A stretch of 8,505 nt of DNA from a bacterium. GTDB taxonomy: Bacteria > Actinomycetota > Thermoleophilia > Solirubrobacterales > 70-9. A model generated the notes under the pieces. That model saw only the letters and a program-made list of their open reading frames with translations, made no database searches and was not told where the DNA came from. The translations under genes were made by a program, and so were the position numbers. Shown here piece by piece: positions 1 to 7,247 of the stretch. The stretch covers positions 1-8,505 of the forward strand of contig PKER01000018.1 of NCBI GenBank assembly GCA_002919115.1, written 5' to 3'. Within the stretch, counting starts at the first letter, position 1; every line of letters starts with the position of its first letter.

Positions 1-6
1 TCACAT

Positions 7-60
7 CCCGAGGTGAGGCGGATTTATGCGGCTATGTCGAACAAATCCGCCTCACTCGGG
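7..60. repeat. long intergenic hairpin (near-perfect inverted repeat)
   Basis: The left arm (7-25) and the right arm (43-60) are reverse complements over 18 base pairs with a single extra G in the left arm (around 12-13). They enclose a 17-nt loop (26-42). The arms have the form cccgag(g)tgaggcggattt. The hairpin lies 28 bases beyond the stop codon of the minus-strand oxidoreductase, so it could end that transcript. However, there is no T-run after either arm, and the stem is longer than a typical intrinsic terminator. A dispersed palindromic intergenic repeat is an equally good reading. The inverted repeat is seen directly; its role is inferred. Confidence 0.75.
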
Positions 61-88
61 TCTGCGGGCGGTTTGGGGGTGCGCCCTG

Positions 89-1549
89 TCAGCTGTCGAA
101 GCCGAGGCCCAGGCGGTCCAGCGTGCGCAGCCACAGGCCGCGGCGTCCGCCTCGGCGGTCGGCGGCGGCGAGGCGGTTGCGCGTGAACTCGATCACCGCC
201 CAGCGCAGCGGCTCGGGCGGGAATGGGAGGGGGCGCGAGCGGAACGCGCGCAGGCGCGTTGCCTCGGTGTCGCGGCCGTCGAGCAGGTCGAGCGCGAGCC
301 CGGCGCCGAAGCGGCTCGCTCCGACGCCGAGCCCCGTGTGGCCGACGACGTAGGCGAGCCGGCCGCGGTGCGCCGTGCCCGTGAACGCGAAGAACCGCGA
401 GCAGGTGTCGATCGCCCCGCCCCAGCGGTGGGTGAAGCGCACGCCCTCGAGCTGCGGGAAGGTCTCGAAGAAGTGCTTGCTGAGCAGGGCGAAGGTCTCC
501 TCGCGCTGCTCGAGCTCGGGCGCCACCCGGTTGCCGAAGTGGTAGATCGCGTCGTAGCCGCCCCAGAGCACGCGGTCGTCCGCGGTCAGCCGGTAGTAGT
601 GGAACTGGTTCGCGCAGTCGGAGACCCCTTGGCGGCGCTCCCAGCGAAGCGACGCGCGCTGCTCCTCAGAAAGCGGCTCGGTGACGAGCACGTAGTCGTA
701 GACGGGCACGATTCGCCTGCGGATCGCGGGCACCAGGCCGCGGAAGGCGCTGGTCGCAAGCAGGGCCCGGTCGGCGCGCACGCGCCCGCGCGGCGTCCGC
801 AGCTCGAGCGGCCCCTCGCCGCCGTCCTCGACCGCCTCGACCGGCGTCCCCTCGTACACGCGCACGCCCGCCTCCTTGGCGACGCGCGCCAGGCCCCAGC
901 ACAGCCGCGCCGGGTCGACCAGGCCGGAGCCCGACCGCAGCCACAGCCCGGCGCGGTAGAGGGGGGAGGCGACCTCGGCCTGCATGCGCTCCCGGTCGAG
1001 CAGCTCGACGTCGTGGCCGAGCCCGCGCATCACGTCGACCTCCTCGGCGAGCCACTCGACCTCGTGGGGCTCGAGCGCGACCGTGATGTCCCCGACCAGC
1101 TCGAGCCCGCAGTCGATCCCGTGGCGCTCGACCGTCTCGACTATCTGCGCGAAGCTCTCCAGGCCCAGCCGCTCGAGCGCGGGCATCTCCTCCGGGAAGC
1201 GCGACATCCCGTTCGAGATCCCGTGGGTGAGCGAGGAGGACAGGAAGCCCCCGTTGCGCCCGCTCGCCGCCTCCGCGATGCGCGTCGCCTCGAGCAGGAC
1301 GACGTCGCGCTCGGGCTCGCGCTCCTTGGCGAGCACCGCGGCCCAGAGGCCGCTCAGCCCGCCGCCGACGACGGCGAGCGCCGCGCGCTCTTCGCCTTCG
1401 AGGGCCGGCTCGGGATCAGGGCGCGCGCCGGTGTCGAGCCAGAACGGCCGCGGCTCGGCATCGGCGTAAGCGGCGCGATGCCAGGGCTTGGGAGGCTCGT
1501 CGCTCCACGGCCAGGTCCGGTTCGCTGTGCGCGCCATGCCTGGCCGCAT
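89..1549 (-). CDS. FAD-dependent oxidoreductase, DAO family (D-amino acid/glycine/amine oxidase-like)
   Basis: This is a flavoprotein of the DAO superfamily, which oxidises amines or amino acids; the substrate here is unknown. In the 486-residue product the Rossmann dinucleotide motif is at residues 60-67 (VVGGGLSG), with the ribose-binding acidic residue in VVLLEA (E87). The family motif SGRNGGF follows at 96-102, and the C-terminal FAD-contacting GHTGLG is at 403-408. The preceding segment FWLDTGARPDPEPALEG resembles the N-terminal extension seen in soluble bacterial relatives such as PuuB-like gamma-glutamylputrescine oxidases. No signal peptide or membrane helix is visible, so it should be cytoplasmic. 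The length is normal for the family. The start is uncertain: a second ATG at 1537 (residue 5) lies 11 bases after an AGGA and may be the real one. It is transcribed divergently from the glycoside hydrolase. Family assignment is firm; substrate is not. Confidence 0.9.
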   Translation of the reverse strand: MRPGMARTANRTWPWSDEPPKPWHRAAYADAEPRPFWLDTGARPDPEPALEGEERAALAVVGGGLSGLWAAVLAKEREPERDVVLLEATRIAEAASGRNGGFLSSSLTHGISNGMSRFPEEMPALERLGLESFAQIVETVERHGIDCGLELVGDITVALEPHEVEWLAEEVDVMRGLGHDVELLDRERMQAEVASPLYRAGLWLRSGSGLVDPARLCWGLARVAKEAGVRVYEGTPVEAVEDGGEGPLELRTPRGRVRADRALLATSAFRGLVPAIRRRIVPVYDYVLVTEPLSEEQRASLRWERRQGVSDCANQFHYYRLTADDRVLWGGYDAIYHFGNRVAPELEQREETFALLSKHFFETFPQLEGVRFTHRWGGAIDTCSRFFAFTGTAHRGRLAYVVGHTGLGVGASRFGAGLALDLLDGRDTEATRLRAFRSRPLPFPPEPLRWAVIEFTRNRLAAADRRGGRRGLWLRTLDRLGLGFDS

Positions 1550-1662
1550 CCTACGCCCGCCGGGAGCGCCAAGGCCGCGCGACGGCGGGAACCGGCGCGG
1601 GCCCCGGGCGCGGCTCCTATCCTCGCGCGCTGTCCGAGGACGGTAGCGGGTACCAAGGTTGG
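1550..1662. promoter_or_regulatory. divergent intergenic spacer with possible promoters
   Basis: This 113-bp spacer separates the oxidoreductase start (minus) from the glycoside hydrolase start (plus), so promoters for both should lie in or near it. The only -10-like hexamer that I can point to on the plus strand is TATCCT at 1618-1623, with no clear -35 upstream. An AAGG at 1655-1658, four bases before the ATG at 1663, can serve as the ribosome binding site of the hydrolase. The rest is very GC-rich without a recognisable operator. The promoter position is a weak inference. Confidence 0.3.
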
Positions 1663-3081
1663 ATGACGCGAAACCTGCTCGCCCTTAGAACGGCGCTCGC
1701 GCTCGCGGCAGCGCTCGCTGCGCTGCTCGCGGGCGCCGCGGCGGCCGCGTCGCAATACGAGGCCCCCGACCCCGGCGGCGACCACAGGGCGAAGGTCCGG
1801 GTCCCGCCGCCCGGCAAGCTCTTCGGCCTCAACGAGCTGATCTCGGGGGGCGCCTTCGGCGTGGGTCCCGGCACCTACGCGGGCCTCGCCCGGCTCGCCG
1901 GCGCCAACACGATCCGCACCCTCATCGACTGGCGGCTCGCCGAGCCCGAGCGCGACGTGTGGGACGAGGCGCAGTGGGAGAAGTGGCAGCACGCCTACAA
2001 CGCCGCCTCGGCGGCCGGGCTGCGGCCGATCCTCGTGGTCGGGCTCGCTCCCTGGTGGGCGCGCGACCCCGAGTACCAGGGCTGCATGGGGCTCCACCTC
2101 GCCTGCCGGTTCCCGCCGTCGCGCGGCATGTACGACGAGTGGATGGAGTTCGTAAACGAGGTCGTCGTGCGCTTCCCGTGGGCCGTGATCCAGGTCTGGA
2201 ACGAGCCCAACCTGCGGCCCTGGTGGGGATCGGAGCCCGAGCCGGAGCGCTACGCCGAGCTCTTGCACTGGGCGCACTGGACCGCGAAGCGCATCAACTC
2301 CGACGTCGCGGTGGTCGCGAGCGTCTCTGGCAACCTCGACGGGGTGGACGGGATGCCGGTCAGGGCGTTCCTCGAGCGCGCCTACCGCGCGCCCGAGCCG
2401 TACGACCTGCGCGCGAGCATGGACCTGCTCGGCGTGAACCTCTACCCGTACTCGAACAGGTTCGGCAAGGACACTGCGCTCGCCAAGGCGCTCAAGGACA
2501 TCCGCGACGCGCGCGAGGCCGCCGGCGACGAGACGCCGCTGCTCGTCACCGAGACCGGGATCGGCTCGGGCGCGCCCTGGCCATACACCGAGCGGCAGCA
2601 GGCGCGCGCCTCGATGCGCCTCTACCGGAAGCTGGTCACGATGGACGACGTCGCGGGCGTCGTCTTCCACCGGATCATCGAGCCCGGGGAGCGCGGCAAG
2701 GTCGACGCGGCCCCCAGGGAGTGGGGCTACGCCTGGATCCGCTTCGACACCTCGCCGCTGGAGCCGAAGCCGGTCTACTGCCTGTTCGCCGAGCGCGCGC
2801 GGAACTTCTACCCGCCGTGCCTCGCGATCCGCGTCAAGGGGCCGCGGCTCGGGGCCCCCGTGAAGCGCGGCGGGCGCGCCGTCTTCCGCTTGCGCGTGCC
2901 CGCGCTGTACGCGCGGCTGCGCTGCGCCATCGACGGCAGGCGGATGCGCCCGTGCAGGCGCAGGTTCAACGCGGGCAGACTGCGGCCCGGAAGGCACGTG
3001 CTGCGCGTGCGGGCGATCGACCGCAACGGGAACCGAGGCGAGCTGGTCAGGCGCAGGTTCGCCGTGCGGGGGGCGAAGTAG
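1663..3081 (+). CDS. secreted clan-A (TIM-barrel) glycoside hydrolase with C-terminal Ig-like domain
   Basis: The 472-residue product is a probable extracellular polysaccharide or oligosaccharide hydrolase. Residues 1-29 form a signal peptide: MTRN, then a long Leu/Ala-rich stretch ending in AAAAAS. The TIM barrel spans roughly 52-385. It shows the clan GH-A pattern: R85 in NTIRTLIDW, the acid/base in QVWNEPN (N180-E181), LGVNLYPY after strand 6 (257-263), and the nucleophile in LVTETGIG (E297). Both catalytic glutamates are present, so it should be active. The subfamily (GH5, GH39, GH42 or another) cannot be told by eye. Residues 386-470 form a small beta-rich domain with two cysteines (C421, C431) and the ending GRHVLRVRAIDRNGNRG, like Ig-like modules common in exported proteins of Thermoleophilia. 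The start is supported by AAGG four bases upstream. It faces the CxxC protein gene across 39 bases. Confidence 0.85.
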   Translation: MTRNLLALRTALALAAALAALLAGAAAAASQYEAPDPGGDHRAKVRVPPPGKLFGLNELISGGAFGVGPGTYAGLARLAGANTIRTLIDWRLAEPERDVWDEAQWEKWQHAYNAASAAGLRPILVVGLAPWWARDPEYQGCMGLHLACRFPPSRGMYDEWMEFVNEVVVRFPWAVIQVWNEPNLRPWWGSEPEPERYAELLHWAHWTAKRINSDVAVVASVSGNLDGVDGMPVRAFLERAYRAPEPYDLRASMDLLGVNLYPYSNRFGKDTALAKALKDIRDAREAAGDETPLLVTETGIGSGAPWPYTERQQARASMRLYRKLVTMDDVAGVVFHRIIEPGERGKVDAAPREWGYAWIRFDTSPLEPKPVYCLFAERARNFYPPCLAIRVKGPRLGAPVKRGGRAVFRLRVPALYARLRCAIDGRRMRPCRRRFNAGRLRPGRHVLRVRAIDRNGNRGELVRRRFAVRGAK

Positions 3082-3093
3082 AGCCTCCGCCAG

Positions 3094-3112
3094 GACGGGG
3101 CGGGCCCGCGTC
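3094..3112. terminator. small GC hairpin between convergent genes
   Basis: The sequence can fold into a 7-bp stem (gacg + ggg against ccc + cgtc with one bulged G) closed by a four-base loop. It lies in the 39-bp gap between the convergent hydrolase and CxxC-protein genes, where a two-way terminator would be expected. Only TT follows on the plus strand, so it is a weak candidate for intrinsic termination. Confidence 0.3.
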
Positions 3113-3120
3113 TTCCGGTG

Positions 3121-3690
3121 CTAGTGCGCCTCGCCCGGAGCGTGCGCCGGCGGGCGGGACTCCTCGGCGAGCGAGGTGATCTCGAGGACGCCGCGGGCGG
3201 CCTGCTCGAGGACCTCCACGGCCTCCTCCTCGTGACGCGCGTAGAGCTCGACGAGCAGGTGGATGATGATCCGCTCGTCGTCGTGCTTGTGGAAGCGCAC
3301 GTGGGTGAAGAACTCGCGCGTGCCGGAGTCGCCGAACGCCGCGTAGGTGAGCGCGTCGGCGGCCTCGGGGCCGGAGCAGCTCTCGACGAGGTCCTGGTCG
3401 ACGGTCACCGTGCACGAGGCCACGAACGGCTTGCCGGCGACCATGCGCTCCCAGCGATCCTCGACCGCGACCACGCGGCCCTCCTCGATGGTCAGGTGCG
3501 GCTGGTCGTGCATGCAGTCAAGGCACTGCACGACCGCCTCCTGTACCTCCTCCACACGTTCGGCGGCCTCGCCGGTCTCAGGGTCGACGCGGAGGATCGC
3601 GTCGTAGTGGACCTGGGCCTCCAGACGCTGTGACCAGCACCGGTAGCAGCGAAGCCAGGCGCCTCGCTCGCCTTCCAGCTCCTCGTTCAC
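3121..3690 (-). CDS. unrecognised protein with two CxxC pairs (possible zinc ribbon)
   Basis: I do not recognise this 189-residue protein. Near the N-terminus are two CxxC pairs, RCYRC (C15/C18) and QCLDC (C56/C59). Four cysteines in this arrangement could bind one zinc ion as a split zinc ribbon. Two further cysteines (C93, C105) lie in a middle part, ASCTVTVDQDLVESCSG. The C-terminal half is rich in Glu, His and Asp (FHKHDDERIIIHLLVELYARHEEEAVEVLEQAARGVLEIT) and looks helical. There is no signal peptide or membrane segment. I chose the GTG at 3690 because the reading frame upstream overlaps the acetyltransferase gene and loses protein-like character; an AGG lies nine bases before it. It is the third and last gene of the likely mutase-acetyltransferase-CxxC unit, 68 bases after the acetyltransferase stop. 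Function is unknown. Confidence 0.7.
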   Translation of the reverse strand: MNEELEGERGAWLRCYRCWSQRLEAQVHYDAILRVDPETGEAAERVEEVQEAVVQCLDCMHDQPHLTIEEGRVVAVEDRWERMVAGKPFVASCTVTVDQDLVESCSGPEAADALTYAAFGDSGTREFFTHVRFHKHDDERIIIHLLVELYARHEEEAVEVLEQAARGVLEITSLAEESRPPAHAPGEAH

Positions 3691-3758
3691 GCTACTGAGC
3701 CTAGCGAGCGCGCCCGCGTTGGAAGGGAGGTTGCGCCATCCGGTCGCGGCGGCGGCGC

Positions 3759-4334
3759 TCAGCCGCCCCGGCGGTGGGGATGCTCGTGGGGGAGGAGCGA
3801 GTACATGACCATGTCGCGCCGCTTCCCGGCGACGGGCATGTACGAGCGCAGCAGGCCCTCCCTGGTGAAGCCGGCGGCCTGCGCGACGCGGTGCGAAGCC
3901 TCGTTCTCGGGCTCGATCGTGACCTCGACCCGGGCGAGGCGCAGCTCGTCGAACGCGAACGCCGTGATCAGGATCAGCGCGCGCGTCGCCACGCCGCGGC
4001 CGCGCGCCCACGGCGCGACGAAGTACCCCGAGACGCAGCGGCTCGCCGGCCGGTTGATCTCGTGCAGGCTGATCGTGCCGAGCGGCGAGTCGTCGTTTGA
4101 GTCGGTGATCACGACGTGCAGGTCCGTGCCCGCCGCGACGCCGGCCTGGCCGCGCTGGATCCACTCGAGCGCGTGGCTCGGGCGGTAGTCGGGCGGGACC
4201 GTCGTGTAGCGCTGGATGGCGGGGTCGCGGCACATCTCGACGATCGCCTCGACGTCGCTGTCGGCGGGCAGGCGCAGGCGCACCACGCCGTCGGTGAGGC
4301 CCTCGACCGGGAAGGCGATGGGACGCGGGCTCAC
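3759..4334 (-). CDS. GNAT-family N-acetyltransferase (RimJ/RimL-like)
   Basis: This 191-residue protein transfers an acetyl group from acetyl-CoA to an amine; the acceptor is unknown. It has the layout of the RimJ/RimL-type Acetyltransf_3 group. The early segment VRLRLPADSDVEAIVEMCRDPAIQRYT (about 18-44) is followed by GTISLHEIN (86-94). The acetyl-CoA pyrophosphate loop is in GYFVAPWARGRGVATRAL (103-120), with the R-G-R-G-V-A signature at 111-116. VEVTIEPENEASHRVAQAAGFTREGLLR (136-163) is the typical motif B with the conserved Asn, followed by the AAGF turn. The start is taken as the GTG at 4334, seven bases after the mutase stop. No strong Shine-Dalgarno is visible, so translation may be coupled to the mutase. 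An earlier start inside the mutase gene is possible. RimJ/RimL relatives often modify ribosomal protein N-termini or small molecules; neither is shown here. Confidence 0.85.
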   Translation of the reverse strand: MSPRPIAFPVEGLTDGVVRLRLPADSDVEAIVEMCRDPAIQRYTTVPPDYRPSHALEWIQRGQAGVAAGTDLHVVITDSNDDSPLGTISLHEINRPASRCVSGYFVAPWARGRGVATRALILITAFAFDELRLARVEVTIEPENEASHRVAQAAGFTREGLLRSYMPVAGKRRDMVMYSLLPHEHPHRRGG

Positions 4335-4341
4335 CGGCCGA

Positions 4342-6339
4342 CTACGAGGCCGGCGCAGCCGCCGAGCTCCGCTCAGCAACCAGCTCAACGATCTCGCCCA
4401 TGATCCGGTTGATCTCGAAGTCCTTCGGGGTGTATACCCGGGCGACGCCCTGCTCGCGCAGGCGCTCGGCGTGGGCGGGCGGGATGATCCCGCCGACGAC
4501 CACCGGGGCGTCGACGCCCCGCTCGCGGAGCAGGCGCACGGTCTCGGGGACCAGCTCCATGTGCGACCCCGACAGGATCGAGAGGCCGACAACGTCCACG
4601 TCCTCGTCGGCGGCGGAGGCGGCGATCTGCTCGGGCGTGAGCCGGATGCCCTGGTAGACGACCTCCATGCCGACGTCGCGGGCGCGGACGGCGATCTGCT
4701 CGGCGCCGTTGGAGTGCCCGTCCAGGCCCGGCTTGCCGACCAGGATGCGGATGCGGTGGCCGAGGAGCTCGGAGACCTCCTCGACCCGCTCGCGCACGGC
4801 GCGCACCTCGTCGTCCGAGCCGCCCGCCGCGGCCCCGCCGACGCCCGTGGGGCCCCGGTAGTCGCCGAAGACCTCGCGCAGCGTCTGGGCCCACTCGCCC
4901 GTGGTCGCCCCGGCCTGCGCGGCGTTGATCGTCGCCGGCATGATGTTGCGGCTCTCGTCGCGCGCGGCCTCGGCCAGCTCGTCCAGCGCGCGCCGCACGG
5001 CGTCCTCGTCGCGCAGCTCGCGCCACCGCTCGAGCGCCTCCCGGCACTCCTCCTCGACCGCCGGGTCCGGGGTGAGGATGCCGCCGTCGGCGCCCGCGGT
5101 GAGCGGGGACGGCTCCGTCTCGGTGAAGATGTTCTGGCCCACCACCTTGATCTCGCCGCGCTCGATGCGCGCGATCCGCTCGCGGTGCGATTCCACCAGG
5201 CGGGCCTTCATGTAGGGGACCGCCTCGACGGCGCCGCCGTGCTCGGCGACCACCGCCATCTCCTCCTCGGCGCCCTCGCGCAGCTCGGCGACGAGGCCGT
5301 CCATGACCTTCGAGCCCTCGAAGATGTCCGGGTACTCGAGCAGGTCGGTCTCGTAGGCGAGGATCTGCTGGATCCGCAGGCTCCACTGCTGGTCCCAGGG
5401 GCGCGGCAGGCCGAGCGCCTCGTTCCAGGCGGGGAGCTGGATCGCGCGGGCGCGCGCGTTGCGGCCGAGCGTCACGGCGAGCGCCTCGAGCACGATGCGG
5501 GGCACGTTGTTCTCGGGCTGCGCCTCGGTTAGGCCAAGCGAGTTGACCTGCACGCCGTAGCGCATGCGCAGCAGCTTCTCGTCGGTGACGCCGTAGCGCT
5601 CGCGGCCGATCTTGCGCCACAGCTCGGCCATCGCGCGGAGCTTCGCGTGCTCCTCGATGAAGCGCACCCCGGCGTTCACGAAGAACGAGATCCGCCCGAA
5701 CACGCGCGGGAAGTCGGACTCGGAGACCTGGCCGCGGGCGCGAACCTCGTCGAGCACGGCGATCGCCGTGGAGAGCGCGTAGGCGATCTCCTGCACCGGC
5801 GTCGCGCCCGCCTCCTGCAGGTGGTAGCTGCAGACGTTGATCGGGTTCCACTTCGGGATCTCGTTCACGGTGAACGAGACCGTGTCCGCGATCAGCCGCA
5901 TGGACGGGCCGGGCGGGAAGGCGTAGGTCCCGCGCGAGAGGTACTCCTTGATGATGTCGTTCTGGGTCGTGCCCTGGAGCCGGGCGCGGGGCACCCCGTT
6001 CTCCTCGGCGACCGTCACGTAGAGGGCGAGCAGCCAGGCCGCGGTGGCGTTGATCGTCATCGAGGTGTTCATCTCGCCGAGCGGGATGTCCTCGAGCAGG
6101 GTGTGCATGTCGCCCTTGTGCGCGATCGAGACGCCGACCTTGCCGACCTCGCCGCGGGCGAGCACGTGGTCGGGGTCGTACCCGGTCTGCGTGGGCAGGT
6201 CGAAGGCGATCGAGAGCCCGGTTTGGCCCTTCGCCAGGTTGCGGCGGTAGAGCTCGTTCGAGCGGCGCGCGTCGGAGTGGCCGGCGTAGGTCCGGATCAC
6301 CCAGGGGCGATCCGGCTCCGGCAGGCGGTGCTCGGTCAT
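4342..6339 (-). CDS. meaA: coenzyme B12-dependent acyl-CoA mutase, ethylmalonyl-CoA mutase type (MeaA/Ecm)
   Basis: This cytoplasmic enzyme rearranges the carbon skeleton of an acyl-CoA using adenosylcobalamin. The 665-residue chain holds both parts: the substrate-binding TIM barrel (about 10-500) and the B12-binding domain (about 527-655). The cobalamin site is complete: GLDGHSNG gives D540-x-H542-x-x-G545, followed by SILSGSH (587-593) and VVGGIIP (614-620). Active-site residues aligned by eye to Propionibacterium methylmalonyl-CoA mutase are Y18 (Y89), R136 (R207), Y172 (Y243) and H173 (H244). The retained arginine points to a carboxylated substrate, not isobutyryl-CoA. The motifs TYAGHS, FDLPTQTGYDPDH and KPGLDGHSNGAEQIA match my memory of Streptomyces MeaA, where classical methylmalonyl-CoA mutase has AGFS and HRGYDSD. 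Hence ethylmalonyl-CoA mutase is favoured, with methylmalonyl-CoA mutase the alternative. ATG 6339 is preferred over an in-frame start at 6378 that would run into the divergent gene. Confidence 0.9.
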   Translation of the reverse strand: MTEHRLPEPDRPWVIRTYAGHSDARRSNELYRRNLAKGQTGLSIAFDLPTQTGYDPDHVLARGEVGKVGVSIAHKGDMHTLLEDIPLGEMNTSMTINATAAWLLALYVTVAEENGVPRARLQGTTQNDIIKEYLSRGTYAFPPGPSMRLIADTVSFTVNEIPKWNPINVCSYHLQEAGATPVQEIAYALSTAIAVLDEVRARGQVSESDFPRVFGRISFFVNAGVRFIEEHAKLRAMAELWRKIGRERYGVTDEKLLRMRYGVQVNSLGLTEAQPENNVPRIVLEALAVTLGRNARARAIQLPAWNEALGLPRPWDQQWSLRIQQILAYETDLLEYPDIFEGSKVMDGLVAELREGAEEEMAVVAEHGGAVEAVPYMKARLVESHRERIARIERGEIKVVGQNIFTETEPSPLTAGADGGILTPDPAVEEECREALERWRELRDEDAVRRALDELAEAARDESRNIMPATINAAQAGATTGEWAQTLREVFGDYRGPTGVGGAAAGGSDDEVRAVRERVEEVSELLGHRIRILVGKPGLDGHSNGAEQIAVRARDVGMEVVYQGIRLTPEQIAASAADEDVDVVGLSILSGSHMELVPETVRLLRERGVDAPVVVGGIIPPAHAERLREQGVARVYTPKDFEINRIMGEIVELVAERSSAAAPAS

Positions 6340-6368
6340 GCCCCAGATGATCCTAGATTCTGAGGCCC
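6340..6368. promoter_or_regulatory. 29-bp divergent control region between mutase and MBL hydrolase
   Basis: Only 29 bases separate the start codons of two divergent genes. TAGATT (6354-6359, plus strand) and TAGGAT (6355-6350, minus strand) are overlapping -10-like hexamers. If used, each would start transcription almost at its ATG, giving leaderless or near-leaderless messages. The plus gene also has a GAGG (6362-6365) three bases before its ATG, which argues for a leader and a promoter inside the mutase coding region instead. No clear -35 boxes are seen. Confidence 0.3.
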
Positions 6369-7205
6369 ATGGCGACACCCATAGACATCCGGCACCGGGG
6401 CCTCGACCGCGTGGTCTGCGCTTGGGAGGTGGAGCCCGGCGTGATCGTCGACCCCGGGCCCGCGTCCACCGTCGAGAACCTGCTCGCGCAGCTTGAGGCC
6501 GAGCCTCGCGTCCTGCTGCTCACCCACATCCACCTGGACCACGCCGGCGCGACCGGCGTGCTCGCGCGGCGGTTCCCCGGGCTCCGGGTGTACGTCCACG
6601 AGATCGGCGCGCCGCACATGGTCGACCCGAGCCGGCTGATCGCGAGCGCCTCGCGCCTCTACGGGGACGAGATGGAGCGCCTGTGGGGCGAGATCGCGCC
6701 CGTGCCCGCGGAGCGGGTGACCGCGCTGCGGGGCGGGGAGGAGGTCGACGGGTGCCGGGTCGAGTACGCGCCCGGCCACGCCTCGCACCACGTCGTGTAC
6801 TTCCGCGCCGACACAGGCGACGCGTTCGTGGGCGACGTGGCCGGCATCCGCATCCCGCCCAGCGACCTCGTGTTCGCGCCGACGCCGCCGCCCGACATCG
6901 ACGTCGAGGCCTGGCTGGAGAGCCTGCGGCGCGTCGCGGCGCTCGCGCCCAGGCGCCTCTGCCTCACGCACTTCGGCGCGGTGGACGAGCCCGCCGCGCA
7001 GCTCGCCGCGGTCGAGAGCTGGCTCCAGGAGGCCTGGCGGCTCTCGCAGGCGGGCGACCGGGAGGCGTTCGAGGCGTGGATGGCCGCCCAGTTCGAGGGG
7101 GAGGACGAGGAGATCCTGAAGCGCACGGGCCAGGCGATGTTCCCGCAGCACCTCTGGCTCGGGCTCGAGCGCTACTGGCGCAAGCGCCGCGAGCGCGAGG
7201 GCTAG
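6369..7205 (+). CDS. metallo-beta-lactamase-fold hydrolase
   Basis: This 278-residue cytoplasmic metallohydrolase has a complete two-metal site: THIHLDH gives H53-x-H55-x-D57-H58, followed by H137 in PGHASHH, D156 in FVGDVAG and H201 in LTHFG. The family includes glyoxalase II-type thioesterases, lactonases and related hydrolases; the substrate cannot be read from the sequence. Residues 205-278 form a helical C-terminal extension, EPAAQLAAVESWLQEAWRL and onward, ending in a basic stretch RKRREREG. That layout is common in single-gene MBL proteins that hydrolyse thioesters or lactones. The ATG at 6369 has GAGG three bases upstream. The gene is divergent from the mutase, with which it may share regulation; a link to acyl-CoA metabolism is only a guess. 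No signal peptide is seen. Confidence 0.88.
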   Translation: MATPIDIRHRGLDRVVCAWEVEPGVIVDPGPASTVENLLAQLEAEPRVLLLTHIHLDHAGATGVLARRFPGLRVYVHEIGAPHMVDPSRLIASASRLYGDEMERLWGEIAPVPAERVTALRGGEEVDGCRVEYAPGHASHHVVYFRADTGDAFVGDVAGIRIPPSDLVFAPTPPPDIDVEAWLESLRRVAALAPRRLCLTHFGAVDEPAAQLAAVESWLQEAWRLSQAGDREAFEAWMAAQFEGEDEEILKRTGQAMFPQHLWLGLERYWRKRREREG

Positions 7206-7227
7206 GGGCGCGGCGGATCGCTTGCGG

Positions 7228-7247
7228 GACCGCACCTTTCGGCGGTC
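7228..7247 (+). terminator. weak hairpin after the MBL gene
   Basis: A 6-bp stem gaccgc/gcggtc encloses an 8-base loop, 22 bases after the MBL stop codon. It is followed by a T-rich stretch (tgtgtcttta, 7251-7260). It may end the MBL transcript, but the stem is short for an intrinsic terminator. Confidence 0.3.

Noticed and set aside
26..1666. A 546-codon open frame on the plus strand opposite the oxidoreductase gene
   Set aside because: It is low-complexity Arg/Ala/Glu/Val/Leu-rich translation antisense to a gene with clear FAD motifs. High G+C leaves antisense frames open by chance.
1354..2997. A 547-codon minus-strand open frame covering the glycoside hydrolase
   Set aside because: Composition is Arg/Pro/Ala/Gly-rich with no domain signature, and the opposite strand carries a protein with both catalytic glutamates and a signal peptide.
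3751..3767. GGCGGC/GCCGCC hairpin over the acetyltransferase stop codon
   Set aside because: It is made only of GC triplet repeats, expected by chance at this base composition, and would sit within a probable operon.
3691..4233. Upstream extension of the CxxC-protein frame to a 370-residue protein
   Set aside because: The extension overlaps the acetyltransferase gene in another frame and reads as Arg/Pro-rich shadow sequence. The GTG at 3690 is a better start.
4216..5851. Long open frames overlapping the mutase on both strands (4216-5532 plus, 4385-5851 minus)
   Set aside because: The mutase frame is unmistakable through its B12 and substrate motifs; these frames are compositional shadows.
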